Origin: Bradyrhizobium daqingense
GTDB taxonomy: Bacteria > Pseudomonadota > Alphaproteobacteria > Rhizobiales > Xanthobacteraceae
Reading direction: 5' to 3'
DNA: 64,000 bases
Assembly: GCF_021044685.1 (NCBI RefSeq)
Contig: NZ_CP088014.1
Span: 3,458,001-3,522,000, forward strand
This document shows, one piece after another, positions 1-9,336 of the stretch (the first letter of the stretch is position 1; every line of letters begins with the position of its first letter). A program made the position numbers and the translations under genes. The notes under the pieces are model-generated. The model did no database searches. It was not told the DNA's origin and saw only the letters and a list, made by a program, of their open reading frames with translations.

Positions 1-2
1 TC

Positions 3-1553
3 TACCTGTTCGTGATCATCCCCAAGGGATTCTTTCCGCAGCAGGATACCGGGCTGATCACCGGAATCGTCGAAACGTCGCAGGACGTGTCGATCGCGGA
101 CATGGCGAAGCACATGCAGGAGATGGGTGCGATCGTGCTGAAGGATCCGGCGATCGACCACATGGCCATGCGCATGGGCGGCAGCGGCAATACGCTCAAC
201 GACGGCAACATGTACATCACCTTGAAGCCGCGCGACGAGCGCACGGCGTCGGCCGACCAGGTCATCCGTCGCCTGCAGGCGCAGACGGCGAAGGTTGAGG
301 GCGCGCGTCTCTATCTCCAGTCGGCGCAGGACGTTCGCGTCGGCGGCCGCGCCTCCCGCACGCAATATCAGTTCACCTTGCAGTCGACCGACATGGACCA
401 GCTGAACACATGGGCCCCCAGGCTGCTCGACAAGATGAAGCAGATGCCCGAATTGCGCGACGTCGCTTCGGATCAGCAGACGTCGGGCACCACGCTGACG
501 CTGACGATCGACCGCAATCAGGCGGCACGTTTCGGGATCACCCCCGACGTCATCGATGCGACGCTGTATGATGCGTTTGGGCAGCGGGAAATCGCGACCT
601 ATTCCACGCAGTTGTCCACCTACTACGTCGTCCTCGAGGTGCTGCCCTCGCTGCAGAAGAATCCGTCCACGCTGGAGCAGATCTATCTGCGTTCCCCGAC
701 GACGGGCGGTGAGGTGCCGTTGTCGGCGTTCGCGAAGTGGACCACGGCCCCGGTGCGGCCCCTGGCCATCAATCATCAGGGCCAGTTTCCGGCGGTGACG
801 ATCTCCTTCAACCTCGCTCCCAATGTCGCCCTGGGCGAGGCGACGCAGGCGATCGACGCGATGGAAAGGCAGATGAACGTGCCGGCCGCCATCACGTCCA
901 CGTTCCAGGGAACGGCAAAGGCGTTCCAGGAGTCGCTCTCCTCGGTGCCTCTCTTGATCGTCGCAGCACTGATCGTGGTGTATCTCATCCTCGGCGTGCT
1001 CTACGAGAGCTACATCCACCCTCTGACGATCCTGTCGACCCTGCCGTCGGCCGGTGTCGGCGCTTTGGCGACGCTCCTCATTTTCCACTTCGACTTCAGC
1101 CTGATCGGGCTGATCGGGCTGGTTCTGCTGATCGGCATCGTCAAGAAGAACGGCATCATGCTGGTCGACTTTGCGATCGTGGCGGAACGGGATCAGGGCA
1201 TGTCACCGGTCGAAGCCATTCGCCGGGCATGCCTGCTGCGCTTCCGTCCAATTCTGATGACCACGATGGCGGCGGCGCTGGGCGGCGTGCCGCTGATGCT
1301 GGGCCACGGCACCGGCTCGGAGCTCCGTCAACCGCTCGGCTACGCCATGGTCGGCGGTCTCCTGGTCAGCCAGGTCCTGACGCTTTTCACCACGCCGGTG
1401 GTCTACCTTTATCTCGACCGCGTCTCGCAATGGCTTAGTCCGGATCGACACGCGGAAGGCGATCATCAGGACGAGGGTGTCGTCGACACCGGTGAGCTGG
1501 ACGTGGTCGACAGGATACCCCGGAAGACATCCAAGGTTCTTGCAGCGCAGTGA
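3..1553 (+). CDS. RND efflux permease, C-terminal part (5' end outside window)
   Basis: Inner-membrane proton-driven pump subunit of a tripartite RND exporter; only the last 516 residues are in the window because the frame is open from the first bases. The visible part opens with VIIPKGFFPQQDTG, the conserved entry to the second periplasmic loop of the MdtB/MdtC/MexF group. The last membrane block lies at roughly visible residues 310-480, with the segments LYESYIHPLTILSTLP and GIVKKNGIMLVDFA that are typical of this family. A hydrophilic tail of about 35 residues follows the last membrane segment. The adaptor and any outer-membrane channel would lie upstream, since the next gene downstream is on the other strand. 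The substrate cannot be told from the sequence. Family assignment is firm, the subgroup is a guess. Confidence 0.93.
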   Translation, partial: YLFVIIPKGFFPQQDTGLITGIVETSQDVSIADMAKHMQEMGAIVLKDPAIDHMAMRMGGSGNTLNDGNMYITLKPRDERTASADQVIRRLQAQTAKVEGARLYLQSAQDVRVGGRASRTQYQFTLQSTDMDQLNTWAPRLLDKMKQMPELRDVASDQQTSGTTLTLTIDRNQAARFGITPDVIDATLYDAFGQREIATYSTQLSTYYVVLEVLPSLQKNPSTLEQIYLRSPTTGGEVPLSAFAKWTTAPVRPLAINHQGQFPAVTISFNLAPNVALGEATQAIDAMERQMNVPAAITSTFQGTAKAFQESLSSVPLLIVAALIVVYLILGVLYESYIHPLTILSTLPSAGVGALATLLIFHFDFSLIGLIGLVLLIGIVKKNGIMLVDFAIVAERDQGMSPVEAIRRACLLRFRPILMTTMAAALGGVPLMLGHGTGSELRQPLGYAMVGGLLVSQVLTLFTTPVVYLYLDRVSQWLSPDRHAEGDHQDEGVVDTGELDVVDRIPRKTSKVLAAQ

Positions 1554-1622
1554 CCGTTCATATCCCCGCCAGGTCTGCGATGCGGTCATGGCCGCTGAAC
1601 TGCTGCCGGTGACGGCCCGCTT

Positions 1623-2870
1623 CTATGGGCTCCGCGACGTGTAAGCCAAAAAGATCAGCACGCCGAGCGCCAGCATGGCAGCCATGAACAGCAGCACCGC
1701 CGGCAATCCCGCAAGTGCCGCCACCGCGCCGGTCACCGATTGCATCAAGGCCGCGCCGAGGAAGAATGCGAGGTTCACCGCCGCAAGCGCCTTGCCCGCG
1801 GTCTGCGCATCGACCAGCTGCCGGGACATGCCGAAGATCAGCGGCTGGGCGGAGGTCGCAAGGCCGATCAGCACGAACATCACGAGGTCGTATCGCGGCG
1901 GCATCACTGAGAGGCCGAACAGCATGGAGACGGCGTAGCCCGGTGCGCCCAGCGCCATCAGCGCCAGGACCAGCGCCCCGACCATGTGCGTGGCGGCCAC
2001 CAGCGCGCGGCGGCGGCCGAGCCTGCGGTCGATGATGCCGATGCACAGCGGACCTGCGATCATCGCCAGCGTGAAGGCGCCGAGCTGGTTGCCGGCCTCG
2101 ACCCGCGACAATCCCTTGATCTCCATCAGCCATGGTCCGCCCCACAGGCCGCGCAGCACCAGCGAGGTCGCCAGCGACACCAGCGCCAGCGCGATCAAGC
2201 CGCGCAAGGGCCGCGACAGGCCGAGCCTGAGCACCTCGATCATCTGCGATAACGGCGAGGACTCGTCCTTGTGCTCGGCCGCCTGGTGCGGCACCAGCGC
2301 AAACACGGCGAGCGCCACCGCGACGCCGCCGGCCGCGGAGAGCCAGAACCCGGCGCGCCAGCCCCAGGCGTCCACCACGAAGGCGAGCGGGCTCGACGAC
2401 AGCAGCATGCCGATATTGCCGATCGAGAGAATCGCGCCCGACCACAGGCCGAAGCGGCTAGCCGACAATTGCTTGGCCGCCAGCGTCATCGGGCACATCA
2501 GCATGCCCGAGGTGGCAACGCCGAGCAGCACCTGCCCGAGGGCAAAGCTCGCAGGGCCAGTCGCAAACCCCGACGCGATGGCCCCGATCACGGTTCCCGC
2601 GAGCAGGCTGAGCGACACCGGGCGCACGCCAAAGCGATCCATCGCCGCGCCGACCGGGATCTGGGCGGCCGCAAAGGCAAAGGGATAGACCGAGGTGAGG
2701 CTGGCGAGGGCCTGCGGCTCCATGCGGAAGTCCGCGGCCATCAGATCGAGGCTAACCGCGGGAATGGTGCGCAGCAAGGTCGAGAGCATGTGGCCACAGG
2801 CCAGCGCAAGCAGCGCAAAGATCAGAGCGCGGGTGGCGTGTCCCGCTTCATCCGTAGCAACCGCAGTCAT
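1623..2870 (-). CDS. MFS transporter of the iron/siderophore locus
   Basis: Major facilitator superfamily permease of 415 residues, a normal family length, with about 12 hydrophobic segments. After the second membrane segment it has an MFS motif-A-like turn (AAMDRFGVRP, about residue 77) and in the mid-loop another basic turn (DRRLGRRRAL). It is the last gene of a minus-strand group behind a TonB-dependent receptor, a PepSY membrane protein and a small membrane protein, with a gap of about 100 bases to the last of these. In such loci (established for several siderophore-use clusters) an MFS protein often moves the siderophore or its iron-free form across the inner membrane, so that role is inferred here. 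Direction of transport and substrate are unknown. An ordinary drug exporter that merely sits next to the locus is the alternative. Confidence 0.85.
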   Translation of the reverse strand: MTAVATDEAGHATRALIFALLALACGHMLSTLLRTIPAVSLDLMAADFRMEPQALASLTSVYPFAFAAAQIPVGAAMDRFGVRPVSLSLLAGTVIGAIASGFATGPASFALGQVLLGVATSGMLMCPMTLAAKQLSASRFGLWSGAILSIGNIGMLLSSSPLAFVVDAWGWRAGFWLSAAGGVAVALAVFALVPHQAAEHKDESSPLSQMIEVLRLGLSRPLRGLIALALVSLATSLVLRGLWGGPWLMEIKGLSRVEAGNQLGAFTLAMIAGPLCIGIIDRRLGRRRALVAATHMVGALVLALMALGAPGYAVSMLFGLSVMPPRYDLVMFVLIGLATSAQPLIFGMSRQLVDAQTAGKALAAVNLAFFLGAALMQSVTGAVAALAGLPAVLLFMAAMLALGVLIFLAYTSRSP

Positions 2871-2973
2871 CAGCGTCCCGTCCCGGCAAGGCTTTTGGCC
2901 GGGTTACATGATCGGGAGGAGGGTGCCAATGGCAGGAGAGGCCCGGTTGGCGCAGGGGCGACCAGACCTGACG

Positions 2974-3165
2974 TCAGGGGTCCGCTCGTGGCGGCATCAG
3001 GCCCCGAGCGAGATAGTAGAAGCTGCAGACGCACGGCACAGTCAGCGTCGCCCAAGAGAGCGCCCACCAGATCCCGCCTTCGCCGATCAACGCGGCGAGG
3101 AGACCGACCAGCGTCACAATTGCCAGCAAGGCCGGGACCGTCCAGAGCGTCCGGCGCGACGTCAT
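2974..3165 (-). CDS. small two-helix membrane protein, translationally coupled to the PepSY gene
   Basis: A 63-residue protein with two hydrophobic stretches (about residues 8-28 and 32-52) and basic ends. I chose the ATG at 3165 because it overlaps the stop of the upstream PepSY gene as ATGA, the usual sign of translational coupling; a longer start 20 codons upstream would run deep into that gene. No domain is recognised. Small membrane proteins of this kind are often found beside PepSY and TonB-receptor genes, so a supporting role in siderophore or ferric-iron handling in the inner membrane is an inference from position only. Confidence 0.7.
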   Translation of the reverse strand: MTSRRTLWTVPALLAIVTLVGLLAALIGEGGIWWALSWATLTVPCVCSFYYLARGLMPPRADP

Positions 3166-4292
3166 CGGACGAGCTCCGCCGGAGCCGTTCTCGTGCCAGC
3201 CGGGATAGCGCCTCCCGCCCGCCATCTGGCGAGCCAGAGATACAATCCGCTGATCAGGATGACGATGGTGACGATATCGAACGCCGCCCAGATGATTTTC
3301 AGCGGCAGGCCGCCGTAGTCGCCGAAATGCAGCGGCTGCGAGACGAACAAGGCTGTCGCGTACCAGGGCATGTCACGCACCGCGACGACCTCCCCGCTCG
3401 CGGCGTCGATGATGGCGGGCTTGAGGATGCGGCTCGTCAGCGGAGTATTGCCCGTCAGGAACGCTGCGTAATGACTTGGCGTGGAAAACGGGCTGCCCGG
3501 AAAGGCGAGGGTCGTGACCGTCATTCCAGGCACCGCTGCGCGCACCTTGGCCAGAACGAGATCGACCGACGCGCGGCGATCTCCATGCTCCCGTGCCTGA
3601 CTCTGCACCGCCATTTCCATCAGCTGGTTCGACTGCCACATCAGCTCGATCGGCGCGGCCAAGGTGTTGATCACGCCTGTCAGCGAGACGATACCGAACC
3701 AGGCCAGCGTGATGATGCCGAGCAGATTGTGCAGGTCGAGCCAACGCAGCCGGCTGCTGTGCTGCCTGCGCACTTCGCCGAACCCGAGGCGCCTCGCGAA
3801 TGGACCGTACAGCACCACGCCGGAGACGATTGCGACGACCAACAAGAGGCCCATGCCGCCGAGGAACAGGGTGCCCTTGATGCCGGCGAACAAATCGGCA
3901 TGAAGCCGCAGCATCACGTAGATGAAGCCCTCATTGGGCTGGCCAGTCGTGAGCGCCTTGCCGGTCCTGATATCGAACACCTTGTAGAAAAAGGTGTCCG
4001 GGGCAGATGTCATGCTGGTAGCCGTCGGGATCTTCACGATCGGCTTTTCGCGGTCATAGAACAGATACGGCACGATCTCGCCCGGCCGCTCGGCGAGCGC
4101 CTGGGCGATCATGGCATCGACGGAGGCGCGGGCGCGGGGATCGGCGACCTGCTCGAGCGTGGGGTTCGGCCCCAGCTCTTCATGGAAAATGAGCGGAAGG
4201 CCGGTGAGACACAGCAGCAGCGCAAAGATCGTGCAGATCAGGCTGCTCCATTTGTGTATCCACGACCACCACCGCAGCCGTCGCGCGCTCAT
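3162..4292 (-). CDS. PepSY-associated TM helix protein (putative inner-membrane ferric-siderophore reductase)
   Basis: A 376-residue inner-membrane protein of the PepSY/PiuB family. It starts with a basic segment and the first membrane helix (WSSLICTIFALLLCLTGLPL, about residues 14-36), then a periplasmic PepSY-like part, a central pair of helices with conserved histidines (LHADLF, LDLHNLLGIITLAWF) and a fourth helix near residue 340. Members of this family sit next to TonB-dependent siderophore receptors and have been linked to release of iron from siderophores in the periplasm; FoxB and PiuB are examples. Here it follows the receptor gene by 18 bases on the same strand and overlaps the next small gene by four bases, so one transcript is likely. 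The reductase role is inferred from family and neighbourhood. Confidence 0.88.
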   Translation of the reverse strand: MSARRLRWWSWIHKWSSLICTIFALLLCLTGLPLIFHEELGPNPTLEQVADPRARASVDAMIAQALAERPGEIVPYLFYDREKPIVKIPTATSMTSAPDTFFYKVFDIRTGKALTTGQPNEGFIYVMLRLHADLFAGIKGTLFLGGMGLLLVVAIVSGVVLYGPFARRLGFGEVRRQHSSRLRWLDLHNLLGIITLAWFGIVSLTGVINTLAAPIELMWQSNQLMEMAVQSQAREHGDRRASVDLVLAKVRAAVPGMTVTTLAFPGSPFSTPSHYAAFLTGNTPLTSRILKPAIIDAASGEVVAVRDMPWYATALFVSQPLHFGDYGGLPLKIIWAAFDIVTIVILISGLYLWLARWRAGGAIPAGTRTAPAELVR

Positions 4293-4310
4293 GCGGGCAA
4301 CCTCATGCGA

Positions 4311-6602
4311 TCACCATCGATAGCGCAGGCCGGCGAGCGCGAGGCGGCCATTGCCGAACTGGCAGTAGATGTTCGAGCTGCAGCTCGTGTAGTAGCTCTG
4401 GTCGAACAGGTTGGTGACGTTGAGCGAGACCTCCGCGCCCTTCCAGGCCCGCACGAGATTGACGAGGTCGTAGCGGACTGCCGCGTCGAACACGACATAT
4501 CCCGGCGACACCAGGCTGTTGATGTCGTCGCCATAGCTCGGACCGACCGAGCGCACGCCGCCGCCGATGGTCGGGCCGGCGAGGCCGCCGGTCAGAAAGC
4601 TGTAATTGGCCCAGAGCGATTCGAAATGCGTGGGCACCGCTTGGGGACGCTTGCCGATCGCGCTGAGATCGGTTGACCGCGTGACCTTGGTGTCGAGGAA
4701 GGTCGAGGCCGCGACGATCTCGATGTTCTCGGTGATCTTGCCACGCGCCTCCAGCTCGACGCCGCGCGATCGGATCTCGCCCTGCTGCACGCTGAGGCCC
4801 GGCACGGCCGACGGTGTCAGCGTGTTCTGCTGGCGCAGATCGAACACGGCGGCCGTGAACAGCATGTCGGCGAAGGCCGGCTTGTACTTCAGGCCGCCTT
4901 GATATTGCTCGCCCGTCGTGGGCACGAAGGGCAGGCCATTGCTGCCGACGCCGATGGTCGGCTCGAACGAGGTCGAATAGCTGACATAGGGGGCAAGGCC
5001 GTTGTCGAACAGATAAAGCAGGCCGGCGCGATAGGTCTGCTTGTCGCTCTCCTGCGACTGCTTCGTCGAGGAGATCCGGTTGTCGGTGTTCTGCTCGGTC
5101 CAGTCGTGCCGTGTGCCGAGAGTGAGGCGGAAGCCGCCGAACTTCATCTGGTCCTGGACGTAGATTCCGGTCTGCGACAACGACTGGTCGTTGTTGATGA
5201 CCGGGAACAGCGTTCCGACCGGCTGATAGTAGGCTGGGTTCACGACATCGAGCGAGGTCGCGCCGCCGAATTGATAGAGCCACGAGCTGTGCGTGTTCTG
5301 CTGGTCCCAGCCGGCGAGCACGGTGTGCTCGACGACGGACGTCCTGAAGTCGAAGCGCAGGCGGTTGTCGGCGGCGATGCCGTCGGCACTCTCGATGGAT
5401 CGGATCGCCGCGCGAGGAATCGTGCCGGCCGCCGTCAGCGCGCCCGCCATTTGCAGCGACTGGAAGTCGGTGTCGACCTTCGAGTAGCGCAGTGCAGAGT
5501 GGAAGCTCACGACTTCGTTCACGCGGCGGTCGAACACGTAGCCGAGGCCCGCCTGCTCGCGGTCGAAACGATCGAACCCGGGATCGCCGATGTTCAGATT
5601 GCGGTTGAGATACGGCCGGTATGCTGCCGGCGCGAGCGATTGCGGATAGAGCGAGTTGAAATAGCCCCCCTTCGGATCGCGCTGGTAGAAGCCGGAGACC
5701 GTCAGCTGCGTATCGGCGTCCGGGCGCCACGTGATCGCGGGCGCGACGCCGAAGCGCCGCTCGTCCACGTCGTCATAGCGCGTGCCGGACATCCGGCCGA
5801 TCGCGCTGATGCTGTAGAGCCATTGATGTGCGGCGTCCAATGCGCCCTGGCTCGTGATGCCGCCCTGGATGCGGCCGTAGCTGCCGCCTTCGATGCGCGC
5901 TTCGTTATAGGGAATGTCGCTCGGCTGGCGGCTGACCAGATTGACGAGACCGCCGGGGCTGATCTGTCCGTACAGGACGGCCGAGGGTCCTTTGATGACT
6001 TCGATGCGATCGAGCAGGAATGCGTCGATCGACGTCACTGCGAAGGCCTGCCCGCGCGGCAGCTTCAATCCGTCGAGGAAGCTGACGAAATTGGTCGACG
6101 TACCGAAGCCGCCAATGCCGCGCAGGAATACGCTGTCATAGCGGCTGGTCGCGTCGCGTTCGGAGAGGACGCCGGCCGTGTATTGCAGGGCATTGCCGAC
6201 GGTTTGCGGATTCTGCTCGTCGATCTGGCGGCGCGTCACCGTGGTGACCGATTGCGGTGTCTCCAGCACGGGCGTGGAGGTCTTGGTCGCCGTCGACTGG
6301 CTGGTCGCAGCCATCTGGTCTCGCGTGTCTTGCCGGCCTGTCGGCGATCCCGCCGCGAGCGGAGCAGCCGGCGCCGGTGCATTGGAATTCGTCCGCGTCC
6401 GGGCGCTGCGCCGCGCGGCGCTTTGCTGGCGCTGCGAAGTCACGTTGCGCGCCGCACGCTGGCCTTGCGGCGCGGCCACCGTCACCGGCGGCAGCATCGA
6501 ATTCTGCGCAAAGGCTGGCGCTTCCAGCGCAAGAAAGGCGGTCGATCCCAACAAGAGCGCCGCACCTCGCAGAAGCCGCTGCGATCCTCCGGTCATTTCC
6601 AT
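4311..6602 (-). CDS. TonB-dependent siderophore receptor
   Basis: Outer-membrane, TonB-driven ferric-siderophore importer of 763 residues. The chosen ATG at 6602 gives a good signal peptide (hydrophobic LLRGAALLLGSTAFLALEAP, cleavage near AFA-Q); the frame stays open another 80 codons upstream, but that part overlaps the divergent TetR gene and does not look like protein. A Pro/Ala/Thr-rich linker precedes the plug domain, which carries the TPVLETPQSVTTVTRRQ TonB-box and plug motif and DRIEVIKGPSAVLYGQ. The rest is a 22-strand barrel ending in the terminal aromatic expected for outer-membrane insertion (GLRYRW). It heads the PepSY and MFS group. The STN signalling domain of FecA-like receptors is absent. 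The siderophore cannot be named. Confidence 0.95.
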   Translation of the reverse strand: MEMTGGSQRLLRGAALLLGSTAFLALEAPAFAQNSMLPPVTVAAPQGQRAARNVTSQRQQSAARRSARTRTNSNAPAPAAPLAAGSPTGRQDTRDQMAATSQSTATKTSTPVLETPQSVTTVTRRQIDEQNPQTVGNALQYTAGVLSERDATSRYDSVFLRGIGGFGTSTNFVSFLDGLKLPRGQAFAVTSIDAFLLDRIEVIKGPSAVLYGQISPGGLVNLVSRQPSDIPYNEARIEGGSYGRIQGGITSQGALDAAHQWLYSISAIGRMSGTRYDDVDERRFGVAPAITWRPDADTQLTVSGFYQRDPKGGYFNSLYPQSLAPAAYRPYLNRNLNIGDPGFDRFDREQAGLGYVFDRRVNEVVSFHSALRYSKVDTDFQSLQMAGALTAAGTIPRAAIRSIESADGIAADNRLRFDFRTSVVEHTVLAGWDQQNTHSSWLYQFGGATSLDVVNPAYYQPVGTLFPVINNDQSLSQTGIYVQDQMKFGGFRLTLGTRHDWTEQNTDNRISSTKQSQESDKQTYRAGLLYLFDNGLAPYVSYSTSFEPTIGVGSNGLPFVPTTGEQYQGGLKYKPAFADMLFTAAVFDLRQQNTLTPSAVPGLSVQQGEIRSRGVELEARGKITENIEIVAASTFLDTKVTRSTDLSAIGKRPQAVPTHFESLWANYSFLTGGLAGPTIGGGVRSVGPSYGDDINSLVSPGYVVFDAAVRYDLVNLVRAWKGAEVSLNVTNLFDQSYYTSCSSNIYCQFGNGRLALAGLRYRW

Positions 6603-6687
6603 TTCAACACCCCACCCAAAACTCGCGAACGGGGTTAAAACAAAACGGGACGGAGCTGTCCAGTTATGAGGTTGGCGTTTTCGAGTA

Positions 6688-6704
6688 TTTAGAACTATTA
6701 AAAG
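6688..6704. promoter_or_regulatory. possible ICE/Irr-like half-palindrome between the receptor and tetR
   Basis: The AT-rich stretch in the 136-base gap between the two divergent genes contains TTTAGAACTATTAAAAG. Its left arm equals the left arm of the iron control element of Bradyrhizobiaceae (TTTAGAA...TTCTAAA, recalled from the Irr/ICE literature) while the right arm matches at only four of seven positions. The position is right for control of the receptor. The same sequence could also be part of the TetR operator or of a promoter. Weak evidence. Confidence 0.3.
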
Positions 6705-6738
6705 TCGAGGAGCGATTCCGGATCGTGCAGGGGAAGGC

Positions 6739-7416
6739 ATGAAGCAGGCAGTCAAGACCGCCAAGCGCGCGAAGAGGCGCATCGGGGAAAGCCGTGGCGG
6801 GCGGCCGACCAAGGCAGAGGCCCAGGCCATCGAGGACCGCATCCTTGCGGTGGCCGCGGATCTGTTCGCCCGGGACGGCTACGCCGCGACGTCGATGGAG
6901 CGGGTCGTCTCGGAATGCGGCGCCGGCAAGGACACCATCTACCGGCGCTATCCGTCGAAGCGGGCGATCTTCGGTGCCGTCCTCGAGCGAAGCCGCCGGC
7001 GCATCATGGCGCGTCTGGCCGAGCTTCAGGTGAGGCAGTCGAGCCAGAACAGCCTCGCGCAGCTCAAGGAGCTGACGAGCCTCCTTCTCGACATCAATCT
7101 CGATCCGGAGCTGGTGGCCTTCAAGCGGACCGCCGCCAGCGAGAGCCTGGTTGCCGGCGGAAGCCAGGCCGAGCCCGAGCCGGACGCCATCATGTCGTTG
7201 CTTCGCACGTCCGTCATGAAGGCCCAGGCGGATCGGCACGTCGTTTCCGGCGACGTCAATTTCCTGACCGATTTTCTCATCAACAGCATCATCGTCGGCC
7301 CGACCACGCTGGCGATGTTCGGATACAAGCCGCTCGCCTCACCCAAGGAGCGGAAGCTCCACTTCGAGAAGGCATGGAAGCTGTTTCTCGGCGGCGCCGC
7401 CGGCCGGAAGGACTAA
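6739..7416 (+). CDS. TetR/AcrR family transcriptional regulator
   Basis: DNA-binding repressor of 225 residues. The TetR N-terminal helix-turn-helix lies at about residues 28-75 (ILAVAADLFARDGYAATSM...CGAGKDTIYRRYPSKRAIF), preceded by a basic tail rich in Lys and Arg and by GRPTKAEA, typical for the family. The C-terminal ligand-binding part is helical and not specific. It is divergently placed 136 bases from the TonB receptor gene, and TetR proteins usually regulate the gene they diverge from, so control of the siderophore group is a reasonable inference. Iron control itself normally runs through Irr, RirA or Fur in this group, so the TetR ligand may instead be a siderophore or a toxic compound. 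Confidence 0.9.
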   Translation: MKQAVKTAKRAKRRIGESRGGRPTKAEAQAIEDRILAVAADLFARDGYAATSMERVVSECGAGKDTIYRRYPSKRAIFGAVLERSRRRIMARLAELQVRQSSQNSLAQLKELTSLLLDINLDPELVAFKRTAASESLVAGGSQAEPEPDAIMSLLRTSVMKAQADRHVVSGDVNFLTDFLINSIIVGPTTLAMFGYKPLASPKERKLHFEKAWKLFLGGAAGRKD

Positions 7417-7464
7417 GCCGCGGCGGCGTGCGTCATGTCGGCTGCCGATCCGGTTGCCGCTCCC

Positions 7465-8974
7465 CTACGCTCTCTCGTTCGGCACCGCGCGCAATCGGCG
7501 CAACCGGTGCAGCTCCTTTGCTGCGTCCTTCATCAGGCCGTCGGCGGCCTCGCGTTCGTGGCCTACGATGACGCCCGATGCGAAAGCCTGGGCGCGGCGG
7601 TGCGCGGGCGGCGCGGTCAGTGCAGCCTCCGTTGCCAGCTCGCGATGCGCCATGAAGTCGTTCAGCGATCCCAGCGCGGATTGAATCTGCTTGAGCCGGT
7701 CGGACAGAGCTGCAAGCTCCTTGCGGTCGCGAACGCCGTAGAGGCTTGCGAAGAATTCGACGGCATAGCGGATCTTCTTGATCCTGATCCGCAGCTTGTG
7801 GCGCTCAGTCGGCTCGAGATCGTTCAGACGCTTGCCCTGCTTGCGTGCCTTCCTGACGCGCCGATCGAGCATCTGCGCTGCGTAGGTGGCGATCGAGCGG
7901 CCGTCGCCGACGTGAGGTCGTCCACCTTCGATCCACTCGACCACGTCGATCAGCAGTCGGCGGTAACGCGCCGACATGATCGCCTGGCGTGCACGCTCGA
8001 AAGCCGCCCTGCGTTAACCTCTTGCGGATCGCGCGGGCACCGCGCTTCGGCACGTCCTGCGCGGTGATCGGCTGGATGCTCTCCGTCAGGAACACGTCGA
8101 TTTCTCGCGCTGGGGCCAGTTCGCCCGTGAGCCATTTCAGCTCGGCCTTGATCCGCGCGGTACTCGCCCGCGGCAGGATATCGGCGAACAGCGAAATGGC
8201 CGCACGCAGGCGCCGCAGGCCAACGCGCATCTGATGAACTCCTTCGGCGTCCATGTCGCGCACCGGATCGGCATTCGCCGCGACGTGCCGCAGCGTCGCA
8301 TGCGCGATGAGGCGGAACGCCTCGTGTGGCGAGAGCTCGGCCTTCAGCGCGATCGGCTCGGCATGCTGCGCGCCGCCGGCGCCCGCGACGAGCAGGTAAC
8401 CCTGCTCGGCCTTCGAGCGCAGATCGAGCTCTGCCCCCGTTTTGCGCTCGAGGTCGCGTGCAAGCCGGAACAGATCTGCAATATGTCCGGACTTCAGTTC
8501 CAGCTCCAGCTCGGCGACGGCCCGCGTCCGTCGCCCGGCGCTGATGCGGCCCCGGTCGACCGCAAGTTCGATCTGGCTCTTCCGGACGCGTCGTGCCTGC
8601 GCCGTGCGATGGATGTCGGTCTGGAAGACGGGCTTCAGCTTGCGAGGAAGCTTTCGGGTCGCAAGGTCCCGGAGCGGCGTATGTTTCGTCTTTTTCAGGT
8701 CGGGCGTTGCGCCGGAAACCTCGTGCTCCCATTCGCCCCGTGTCAAGCCGCCCGCGCCGCCCGCTTTCACGGTCTGAACGTAACGGCCCTCGATCTTGCG
8801 GACGCGTAGCGTCAAACCATGGCGTTTGAGCTTATGCTTGCGCGTATCATAGTAGGTCGAAACGAGCGATTGCTCGGACTGGTCGCCGCGCCGCCCGCTC
8901 AAGCCGCCCTTGCGCAACACCGACGCCAATTGTTGCGGAGCAACGCGGAATTTCAGTTCCGTTTCTGTGGTCAT
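7465..8974 (-). pseudogene. CYTH-CHAD protein gene split by a frameshift
   Basis: Two overlapping minus-strand frames together make one normal CYTH-CHAD protein of about 500 residues. The first part (from ATG 8974) has the CYTH signature ETELKF at residues 4-9 and the triphosphate-tunnel style Arg/Lys/Glu pattern up to about residue 210, then the start of CHAD with HQMRVGLRRLRAA (about residue 245). It loses the family pattern after RKRLTQGG near 8012. The second frame picks it up with FERARQAIMSARYRRLL and carries the rest of CHAD, including HKLRIRIKKIRYAVEF, to the stop at 7465. Joining the halves requires skipping one base (or adding two) between about 8003 and 8020. CHAD domains bind inorganic polyphosphate. 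Either a real mutation or a sequencing error; a functional shift is unlikely because no slippery run is present. Confidence 0.82.
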
Positions 8975-9080
8975 GGGAGCTCTTCCATCTGCCGGAGGAA
9001 AACCTGGCGCCAGCGCGGGAAGTTCCGATGCTGCAAGTATTTCGCGCGTTGCGAACGCTGCGAGGTCATCGAAACTTCAC

Positions 9081-9105
9081 GGAACACGGCGCGCCTATGC
9101 TCGAT
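9081..9105 (+). promoter_or_regulatory. near-match to an EcfG stress promoter before the two small genes
   Basis: GGAAC at 9081-9085 and CGAT at 9102-9105 are 16 bases apart. The EcfG consensus of alphaproteobacteria is GGAAC-N16/17-CGTT, so one position of the -10 part differs. It ends 34 bases before the proposed start at 9139. Less convincing than the two full matches elsewhere in the window. Confidence 0.35.
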
Positions 9106-9138
9106 TGAGACATGTCCGATGAATTCACGGAGGTTCCC

Positions 9139-9276
9139 TTGAGCCGCATGAACGCTATCGCGATCCTGGTCGTCGCCATCGTACTCGCCGTCGGGTCCGC
9201 CGCGCTCTATCGTCTGGATACCAGCGACGGCGGTCGCACCAGCCGGGCGGATTCGGCGAGGATCGCTTCGGATTGA
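9139..9276 (+). CDS. small single-helix membrane protein (45 aa)
   Basis: A 45-residue frame: a short basic start, one membrane helix (AIAILVVAIVLAVGSAALY, about residues 6-24) and a polar Ser/Arg/Asp tail. I prefer the TTG at 9139 because GGAGG lies five bases before it; an ATG three codons later (9148) would be too far from that ribosome binding site. It is followed after 60 bases by a second small gene on the same strand. No family is recognised. A near-consensus EcfG promoter ends 34 bases upstream, which would make it a stress gene; that is inference. Not a shadow: nothing convincing lies opposite it. Confidence 0.55.
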   Translation: MSRMNAIAILVVAIVLAVGSAALYRLDTSDGGRTSRADSARIASD

Positions 9277-9336
9277 ACGAGCGCTCGGTGTGCGGGGCCA
9301 AGGATCGACACAAGCAGCAATGAGGAAAGTTGTGAC

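Noticed and set aside
2271..4676. Long open frame on the plus strand opposite the MFS, PepSY and TonB receptor genes
   Set aside because: It follows the reversed codon pattern of high-GC genes (Arg/Ala/Gly/Gln rich, no domain) and contradicts clear genes on the other strand.
8000..8022. Programmed frameshift in the CYTH-CHAD gene
   Set aside because: No slippery heptamer, stimulating hairpin or internal Shine-Dalgarno site seen; mutation or sequence error is simpler.
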